Shown: positions 57,028-64,000 of the stretch, piece after piece
Position numbering within the stretch: the stretch's first letter is position 1
Layout: every line of letters begins with the position of its first letter
Assembly: GCA_037953745.1 (NCBI GenBank)
Contig: JBAKBP010007416.1
Span: 1 to 64,000 of the forward strand
Direction of reading: 5' to 3'
Length of the DNA: 64,000 nt
From: Lithodes maja
Taxonomy: Eukaryota; Arthropoda; Malacostraca; Decapoda; Lithodidae
Program-made: the position numbers and the translations under genes
The notes under the pieces: model-generated
Databases searched by the model: none
What the model was told of the DNA's origin: nothing
Seen by the model: only the letters and a program-made list of their open reading frames with translations

Positions 57028-57821
57028 ATCGTATAAATACGATAGAATATGACTCTTTTGTGATCTCGTATGTCTCTGTGACGTCACGATCTCTCCTACA
57101 GCACGACGTAGGACGAGTAGATCGTATATTATAAGATTGTAAATAAGTTAAGTTATAAAAGGCCTAATATGCTATTAAGCAATATTGCCATGGTCTTATG
57201 TAGTATATATGAATTTATCGTATATATTAATATAATTTATCGTATAGAGCAACTAAATGCGGTACGATAATTTGGGCTCCTGGCGGTTTGCCAAGGCAGC
57301 AAGGTGTGCTTTTGAGGTACGCAGAGCCTTCACGAACACCAACCAGTTAACATCCAATTTTCCGCCCTCAGTTGATCGTGCTTTTGTGCCTCTAATCACA
57401 ATACACATACAGCAATACACACAGCTACACCATCACGACGCTCTCATCGACATCATGACTGACTGATAGATAAGCATACATTATAATAATCATGTCCATT
57501 CCCATGTAATCATTTATTCTTTCTTTAACTTGACTCGAGTCTTGGGACCGAAGTCTCGTTCCCCATTGTCCACCGCCATATTGGATAAAACGTTCTCCCT
57601 TGCCTCATTGCCACGTGGAACTATTGGTGAGTTAATTCCTGGCTAATATTAACCCTTATAACCTTACCCTATATATACATTTATTATGTGAGACCTTTGG
57701 ATATAAATTAGCTTGTTTCAGATTGAATTCAATTTAGATATGGAGTAGTTTTCATTTAGATTGATTTTATTTGATTCATTATAGCTTAGTAATATTTAAC
57801 TTCCATTGATAGTTTACCACA
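57028..57821 (+). mobile_element. Probable BEL/Pao 5' LTR region
   Basis: The segment between the Gypsy LTR break and a BEL-type primer site. It ends TTTACCACA, as expected for an LTR end. It includes repeated TATCGTAT motifs (57028, 57217, 57238) and a palindromic TATCGTATAAATACGATA at its start. No second LTR exists in the window, so the left limit is not proven. Confidence 0.5.
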
Positions 57822-57822
57822 T

Positions 57823-57840
57823 TGGTGCCCAGACCCGGGA
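57823..57840 (+). promoter_or_regulatory. BEL/Pao primer-binding site
   Basis: TGGTGCCCAGACCCGGGA directly follows ACA. Its position and sequence fit the tRNA primer site of BEL/Pao elements (family knowledge); 57841-58228 is the untranslated leader. Confidence 0.6.
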
Positions 57841-58228
57841 ATTAGCTACCAGTAAGGGATTTTAAGGCAATGAACAAGGGGACATATAACAGGATGCAGG
57901 AACAACTCTATGATAAACTGGCAAGGCTAGCCAAGCGATGGTTAGAGCCGGAATGCAGGGTTGTATCATTGCGCCTGCCTAAGTCCTGCATCCCACCCAT
58001 CATCTTTCCCCAATAATTTTCTTTTCCGTTTCAGACTTCCTGTGACATATGACCTGACCTAACATTTTTTTTCTTGTTCAATATGATCCATTAGTAGGTA
58101 TTGCTATTTATTATTTTTTTCTCCGTAACATAGAAGTCCGCCGGTTGGCGTCTCTTAATTAGACTATTATTTGGCCGTTGCTTTTGTAGGTAACATTTAG
58201 ATACATAGCCTATAGGCTCGCATGCAAA

Positions 58229-59455
58229 ATGGATAAAAACGATAAAGAGACACCGTCTAGTGGGGTGCTGATCAAAGCCCCTAAAAATCAAAGGGCGGGA
58301 CTTCGGGGAGTATTAAATAGGCTAATAGTGGACTTAAACACTTTCATCACTACTGCTGATCTAGAGGAATTGGAGGCCAGATTAGATAACGTCCAGGCTA
58401 CCCACGGTCGTATTACGGCTCTGAGTGAGGTGATTGTGGCTGACATGATAGAGGAGGAAGAGATAATTACAGAGTGTGATAATCGCGCCCTCTATGACGA
58501 ACCTGTCTTTAGAGCGAAGCGCCTATTACAGCGTGCTGTCGCAAGTAAGAAGGGAGGCGATAATGAGGCCCATAGAAGGGCTGACCCAAAACATACTGTA
58601 CACCTCCCAAAGCTCAATCTTCCTACATTTGGGGGCAGGTTAACCGAGTGGTTAGCTTTCTGGGACGTATTTCGATCTACGGTTCATGAATCCTCTTTGG
58701 ATAATGTCCGCAAGTTTCACTATCTGAAGGGACAAATGGAAGGAGAGGCCTTACATTTAATAGAGGGTTTTGCAGTAGTGGGTGGTAGTTATCTTGAAGC
58801 GGTACACTTATTAGAGTCCACATACGGGGATAGAGAGCAGTTGAAGATGGCCCATGTCGTTGCCTTGTTGGGGCTCGCAGAACCACAGTATAAGGTTGAT
58901 GAGTTGACAAACTTCAGGGCAAATATGGAGTGCCATACTCGATCGCTAGACACCCTAGGGCTTACCACGCAGGAAATGATAGTCATTATCTTGCGGCAGA
59001 AGCTTCCTATGGCAATACTTGATAAGGTAAGATCATTTGAACTGGGGGAGTTCAAAACTCAGTTCAGCAAGGAGATCAATAATCTACAGTTGAACAAAGG
59101 GAGAATGTATGTGTCGGGAGGGAGTGAGAATGTGGAGAAGAGGGGAACAATAAGCATGACAGTGGGGACTAAAGTAAAGAAAGAGGGTGTGTATAAGAAA
59201 CCTGCTCAGATTCTATGTAAGCTATGTAACAACAAACATAAATGGAGTTTCTGCGTAAAATACCCGACAAATGAGACAAAACTAGCACAGGTGAAAAGAT
59301 TGAAGCTATGTGTAGGTTGTCTAAGTGGGGAACATGGTAAGCAGGGACAATGTACTGCTACATACTTAACCTCTCCGCGGCGCACAGGGGGTTTTCTACA
59401 GGGTAAGACTGTGCGCACCTATGATGATTTTGGGACCTATTGCAAATTTCGATAA
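58229..59455 (+). CDS. BEL/Pao gag-like polyprotein N terminus
   Basis: A 408-codon frame with ATG in a plausible context. The N-terminal half is helical (LRGVLNRLIVDLNTFITTAD). Then HLPKLNLPTFGGRLTEWLAF, the signature start of the DUF1759 gag domain of BEL/Pao elements, and FHYLKGQMEGEALHLIEGF. The C terminus has two cysteine clusters: CKLCNNKHKWSFC and CVGCLSGEHGKQGQC (zinc knuckles). The frame ends at a stop where protease and pol should follow; none is found downstream, so the element is cut. It would package element RNA. Confidence 0.85.
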   Translation: MDKNDKETPSSGVLIKAPKNQRAGLRGVLNRLIVDLNTFITTADLEELEARLDNVQATHGRITALSEVIVADMIEEEEIITECDNRALYDEPVFRAKRLLQRAVASKKGGDNEAHRRADPKHTVHLPKLNLPTFGGRLTEWLAFWDVFRSTVHESSLDNVRKFHYLKGQMEGEALHLIEGFAVVGGSYLEAVHLLESTYGDREQLKMAHVVALLGLAEPQYKVDELTNFRANMECHTRSLDTLGLTTQEMIVIILRQKLPMAILDKVRSFELGEFKTQFSKEINNLQLNKGRMYVSGGSENVEKRGTISMTVGTKVKKEGVYKKPAQILCKLCNNKHKWSFCVKYPTNETKLAQVKRLKLCVGCLSGEHGKQGQCTATYLTSPRRTGGFLQGKTVRTYDDFGTYCKFR

Positions 59456-59660
59456 AAAGTACATCATCGTGTAGGGAATGTTTGCGGGCATCGGCCCATA
59501 TATATTTGACCCCCCAAAAAATGTCTGGGGGGGGTGGGGGAACGGTACGTAGTTGAAAAATGTGGAGCGAATGGCACCGCGCGGCTAGATTGTCATCGAG
59601 CGGCGAGATTTCCCTGCCGAATATTTACGCGCGCAGGGGATAGAAGGAGAGGGAGGAGGG
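59456..59660. other. Short G-rich spacer, no feature
   Basis: Contains homopolymer G and C runs near 59513-59540. No gene or repeat unit recognised. Confidence 0.5.
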
Positions 59661-60235
59661 GGTGGGTTACGGCGTATTATCACGTATGTGTCCATTTTTG
59701 AGCCCTTTTAGGCTATGTAGAGTATGTATACGTGTGTAGGCCACCCATATAACAATGAATATGCCTCATAGTGACCAAAAATTGCAATATATAAGGGAAT
59801 TATAAGAAAATTTGTAGGCGGGAATGAAGATGTGTTGGAGGTTTGGCGGCAATTTATGAGCTGAGAGTGTGGTTTACGCCATACATATCACGTATATCTT
59901 GTACGTAGAGCACTGTCATGCTATAATACAGACTTGTACGTATGTATACGTGCCATATATCAAAATATATACCGCATATTGACCAATTCATGCGATATTT
60001 ACGCACATTATCAAAGAGTTTCTATGCGTGAACCAAGGTGTGAGTGAGTTGTGCTGGGAATGAAAGGGGGAGAGGGTGTGTTACGCCATAAATATCACGT
60101 AAATCTTATATTTAGAGCACTGTCATGCTATAATAAAGACGTGTACGTATGTAGGCATCCCATATAACAAGGAATATACCGCATATAGCCCAATTGATGC
60201 GATATTTACGCAAATTGTGAATGTGTTTCTAGCAG
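59660..60235. repeat. Diverged satellite, about 200-bp period, three units
   Basis: Units near 59665, 59870 and 60075 share the order GTTACG(G/C)C(G/A)..., ATCACGTA, GAGCACTGTCATGCTATAAT (units 2-3), ACGTATGTA, CATATAACAA, and CCAATT.ATGCGATATTTACGC. Unit 1 is the most diverged. It looks like an old tandem array. Confidence 0.75.
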
Positions 60236-61200
60236 ACGGAAGCCTGAAAGGGTGGGTTGGGGGTGGGTGGGTGGGAGGGAGGGAGGGAGGCATGCAGGGG
60301 TGCAGGGAGGGAGTGAGTGAGTCGTGAAGAGAAGGAAGGCAGGCAGATCCAGCTGTGTGACAATTGTGAAGGCGCCCGAGGCGTATGGATGCTTGGGATT
60401 TTGAACCTTATGTCTTCCAGGTGTCTGGTGTTTGTTGCCACCAAGAGTTTTACAATAACATGAGTCAGGAATGGAGAGAGAGAGAGAGAGAGAGATAGAT
60501 AGAAACTGAGACATGCGTATGTCGTACGTATAAATGGACTTCAGAATTGCATTTTTATGCAAGCAGACATTGCATTTTAGACACATGTGAAGTACCACAG
60601 AAACATGTAGGCCATTGACTGTCAATAAAGTACTATATTATACACCACCAGCGACGGTGGTCAGTAAACACGTGCAGATTGCCTTTTGCGATAAAGGGCT
60701 AAATATAGAATGGTGTCTCCTTACACTTGCAAAAGGGTAGATTGCCACCAGAGAAACGTTTACTTATTTATTTCCAAGTAATATGCAATCTAAATGTATA
60801 TTCGAGACCTACTGCAATTATTTGTATGACAGTCATGACTATGTATAATCCAATATACGCGCGTAGGCGAGACATAAGAAAGCTGGTTGAGCAATTTTCG
60901 ACACCCACACAGTTATTATTCTTTTTTATTTACAATATTATACAATACAAATGTATTTGTGAAGAGTATTTTATCCATTATTGTATTTATACAAATTTTG
61001 TTCCCAGACAGAGCTGCTGTGGCTGGTGTAGCTGGGGCATAAAGGGAGCGGCAAGGGTCACCGCTTGACCGTGTGAAAATGAGTGGAGTCGCACTGAGAG
61101 GGGCAATTTTGCTGAATGTTTTGGCAATTTTGGACAGAATAAAGTTATATAATTACTAATTCTTGACAGAGACAAACTTTCATAAACCTTGGCATGATAT

Positions 61201-61250
61201 AATTGATAATCCCATCAATTTACAAACGTAAATTGGTGGGATAATTCATT
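61201..61250. repeat. Hairpin, about 23-bp arms
   Basis: 61201-61223 and 61228-61250 are complementary with a few mismatches around AAAC (core ATCCCA.CAATTTAC/GTAAATTG.TGGGAT). Confidence 0.8.
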
Positions 61251-61308
61251 TTTTTTTGTATATTGTCATTTCGATTGTAGACACGAAGTTTTGAGTGATA
61301 TTTGGTAT

Positions 61309-61390
61309 GAGCTCCTGTGGCATGGTTGGTAAGGTCGCGGACTGGAAAACTCAAAGTGTGGTAGGGTTGTGTGATCGAATCCAGGAGGGG
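61309..61390 (+). repeat. tRNA-like sequence
   Basis: A-box-like GGCATGGTTGGTAAGG, B-box-like GATCGAATCC, and CTCCTG/CAGGAG ends that could pair like an acceptor stem. The T-arm does not pair well. It is probably a SINE head or tRNA pseudogene. Confidence 0.45.
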
Positions 61391-61444
61391 GTTATGGGGA
61401 AGATTTTATATTGTCTAGAACATTTTTGATAATTTTTTTTTTTT

Positions 61445-61527
61445 ACAAGATCATGCCATTGTATTCAATAAATATGAAATATTCATAGAATATATCATAT
61501 TGTAAGAATACAATGACATGACCTTGT
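61445..61527. repeat. Hairpin with 22-bp arms
   Basis: 61445-61466 (ACAAGATCATGCCATTGTAT plus TC) and 61506-61527 are reverse complements with two mismatches, next to T-rich runs. Possible tiny MITE. Confidence 0.75.
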
Positions 61528-61897
61528 GTTTTTTTTTTTTTTATTATTGTTTTTTTTTATTATCTTAGTAGGTTTGACAGGATTTGTTGAAACATATTTA
61601 TTTGTGTACAATTCATTTGAGGTAAGAAAATAATTATATACACATGACTTTGGCTAATAACAAACATATATATTGATATAATAAAAAAATAAGGCATATT
61701 ACATGTAAATATTTGAAACTTATAAACTAAATAATGAAACATACAATTATATAATGTAAAAGCTATATCACAGGGACATCTTTGGAACTTATACATTATA
61801 TAATATATATGTTACATTATGAGGTAGCGTGATCAATTAGGTCAGGTCAGGTAAGGTAGGGCGCGAGTCCAGGACAGGGCTGGGCAGGGGGCGAGTC

Positions 61898-61987
61898 CAG
61901 GGCAGGGCAGGGCAGGGCAGGGCAGGGCAGGGCAGGGCAGGGCAGGGCAGTGCAGGGCAGGGCAGTGCAGGGCAGGGCAGGGCAGGG
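61898..61987. repeat. (GGGCA)n minisatellite after the transposase stop
   Basis: About 18 near-perfect pentamers immediately downstream (minus-strand sense) of the piggyBac stop codon. Frames through it give low-complexity Pro/Ala/Leu/Cys and are not genes. Confidence 0.95.
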
Positions 61988-61993
61988 CGACAC

Positions 61994-64000
61994 TCAATAA
62001 TTTTTGAAGGTGTGGTAGTCCCTGAAGCACTCACCCATGCAGAGTGGAACTTTGCACTCTGCGCACATTGAGGTGACTCTTTTTGGGACATGGGGTTTCC
62101 TGACACTGGAGCTGCAGACAGTGCACTGCACCTGCCTGTGACGAGTGCCAATCAGCTCGGTGTTGGTCAGGTAGTGTCTTTGGACACCCACCTGGACTCG
62201 GTCAGGAACGTGATCCCCACGCCATGCCGTACGTCTGTGAGTGGTAGTGCCATACTTCTCCAGGAGTTGGTATGAGACGTTGTACACGAACTCCCGGAAT
62301 TTAAGTTTCTGGTTTGGGGCCATATTCTTTTTGACCAACCACAAGTTGTAGGCGTTCAGCATCGTTATGTCAACAAGGTGGAGGAAGAGCTTGTGATACC
62401 ACTTCACAGTCTTCCTCAGACACTCAACGCCTGACAGCTGACAGTCAGACTTGTCCACCATGCGCATGTTTTTGGTGTAGTCCACTACCATGTCGGGCTT
62501 GTAGATGGTCTTCCTGGTTCGGTAGTGGATTTTGCCAGAATCCATCTGGGCACCTGTGTGGACGGTGGAAAGCAGGTGGACGTCTCGCTTATCCTTCCAC
62601 TTCAGGGCTATCACTTTCCCACACTTTTCGAGCTGCTTGTATTTCTGCCCCTTTCGTCGCCTTCTTCGCACATGCCTCTCGCGGTGTTCCTGGGCCAGGT
62701 CGTCTTCTGAAGGTGTGTCACTGGAGGAGGCATCTGTGAGAGGAATGACATCACCTGTGAATTTTGGCATAAACTTTCTTGTCTTTCTGATAGTCCCACA
62801 TGACCCCGTTTGGTTGTCATGAAGAAACTGGCAGAGAGCAGGAGAAGTATACCAGTTGTCAGTGTAGATGATGTGGCCTTTGCCCAGGTAAGGTGCCAAC
62901 ATTTTCCTGACGATGGCACCTGACATGCCCATGGGGTCATTGGCAGCGGCTTTCGGTATGTCAATGTCAGTGCCTGTGTACACGATCATGTCAAGCACTA
63001 TTCCAGTTTCGCAGTCACACAAAACGAAGAGCTTGATTCCGAACCTATGCCTTTTCAAGGGGATATACTGTTTGAAAACAAGACGTTCTTTGAAGAGCAC
63101 GAGCGACTAATCAATCATCAAATTGAGGAAGGGGTAAAAGTATTTCCTATACGTCTCCAACAACATGGTGAACACATTCCGAACTTTCCATATCCTGTCA
63201 ATCCTGTTAGGATTTTCGTTGTCTGCAAAGTGCATAAATCTTAGCAGCAACAAAAATCTGTCACGAGTCATGAACTTATTGAAAGTTGGGGTGGCGATGA
63301 GAGGGTCGTGCTTCCAATAGTGTTGCAACACATGCTTCTTGATCAGAGGCATGAGGAACAACAAGGCAAAGAACGTCATAAATTCTTCCACAGTCGTATC
63401 CACCCAGCCTCGTATTCTCGCTTTTGGAGAAAGGACATCCAATCTGCCAAACACCCACCTGTAGTAGGCGTTTGTTTGGGCAACGATGTACGTCATTACC
63501 TCCATATCGAAAAAAGCGAGGAAGAAGTCGCTTTCGTTCGCTTGATCGTCACAGGGCCAGTCGTCAGTTGTTCCTGACGTCCCAGGATTGAACTGGGGCA
63601 CGTCAGGTACAAAATTGACCCCGTCAGACCAATCAAACGAAGGCAAGCCAGGGATCGGAATGCCGTCTGCGTCTGCTTCATTGTCTGAAATATCGCTTCC
63701 ATGGTCGCGATACAGCACTTGATCATCATCACCCTCCTCTTCACTAGACAGACGATGACCTTCCTCATTTTCGTCACCGACGTCTGACTCACTCCCACTG
63801 TCCACTCCCAAATCCCCCCACCCTTGGTCCCGTGCTAGGGCTTCGTCGTCAAAACCTGGGCTGCCAATGTCCTGCGAATCACCATCAAACAGCAGGGCGG
63901 CATATTTTGATGGTGTCAGAGTTTTCCGGGTCACTTTTGCACGCGAGGGTGTCTTATGGACAGGGACAGCAGAGGTGGCGGCAGGGGCGGCGGCAGGGGC
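61994..64000 (-). pseudogene. piggyBac-type transposase, one in-frame stop, 5' end outside window
   Basis: The minus-strand frame is open from the window edge (64000) to the stop at 61994, except for a TAG at about 63104. That TAG follows FLNLMID and precedes SLVLFKERL, where the family normally has Glu (DE...FKGR). N terminus: acidic Asp/Glu-rich region. Core DDE domain: LCDCETGIVLD (first Asp), IIYTDNWYTSP (second) and MRMVDKSDCQLS (third); all three are present. C terminus: a Cys-rich zinc domain (CTVCSSS, CAECKVPLCMGEC, CFRDYH). The enzyme cuts and pastes DNA at TTAA. The single stop prevents a full product unless read through. The start codon and terminal repeats are not visible. Confidence 0.88.

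Larger units (their letters stand above)
60236..61990. other. Non-coding region with simple repeats and small hairpins
   Basis: (GGGA)n near 60265-60320, (GA)n at 60475-60495, then plain AT-rich DNA. Two hairpins and a tRNA-like sequence are listed separately. No exon or protein domain is seen. Confidence 0.55.

Noticed and set aside
61837..62151. Open frames rich in Pro-Ala-Leu-Cys
   Set aside because: They translate the (GGGCA)n repeat on the same strand as the transposase but out of its frame.
1..64000. CRISPR arrays, operons, bacterial promoters, Shine-Dalgarno sites
   Set aside because: No spaced identical repeats and no prokaryotic gene arrangement; the window is eukaryotic.

Overview
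This is a eukaryotic, almost certainly arthropod, genomic window. I infer a decapod crustacean from three things: a lineage-variant type of ionotropic receptor exon, dense AT and TAG microsatellites, and the mix of CR1-, RTE-, Jockey-, Penelope-, Gypsy-, BEL- and piggyBac-type elements. I see no bacterial gene organisation, no operons and no CRISPR. The only convincing host coding sequence is a single exon of an ionotropic-receptor-type ion channel (21278-21578, + strand). Its acceptor and donor splice sites are both visible, so much of the window may be intron of that gene.

Almost everything else is transposable elements, many inserted inside one another. Layout: 93-226 is a perfect snap-back palindrome. 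283-2310 is an old Jockey-like LINE split by an RTE-like LINE (643-2021). 2463-2780 is an AT microsatellite and 2781-5183 a CR1-like LINE. 5184-10830 is a minus-strand Jockey-like LINE broken by a solo LTR (8421-10269) and by a 1-kb inverted duplication (5445-6493). 11340-11740 is a fragment of a restriction-nuclease-type LINE, here called LINE-X. 12027-21015 is a Jockey-like LINE containing a minus-strand CR1 (12776-18438), which itself contains an RTE-like LINE (15570-17798).

After the receptor exon and a TAG microsatellite comes LINE-X (21708-22417 and 30597-31949). It is split by a CR1 (22418-23186 and 30236-30596). That CR1 is split by a SINE and by a 7-kb insertion (23187-30235), and the 7-kb insertion contains another RTE-like LINE (23780-26345).

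32067-33060 is a second copy of the first Jockey-like LINE. 33581-41239 is a Penelope-like element with pseudo-LTRs, a YVDD reverse transcriptase and a GIY-YIG nuclease. It is interrupted by an RTE-like LINE (33887-36705) and by a TTAA-flanked MITE. 41293-43647 is a TIR-bounded element carrying a second TTAA MITE and a Tc1-like MITE. 43730-44950 is a second Penelope fragment. 45235-57027 is a Gypsy retrotransposon with 2.65-kb LTRs. Its pol carries a SINE-like insertion, and its 3' LTR carries a 1,480-bp element with 112-bp terminal inverted repeats. 57028-59455 is the 5' part of a BEL/Pao element. 59660-60230 is a diverged satellite of about 200 bp. 61994-64000 is a piggyBac transposase gene on the minus strand, with one stop codon.

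In several nests, removing the inserted element restores the reading frame of the host element exactly, and most insertions have short target-site duplications. The order of events can therefore be read directly. All boundaries were found by eye; identities are not computed.
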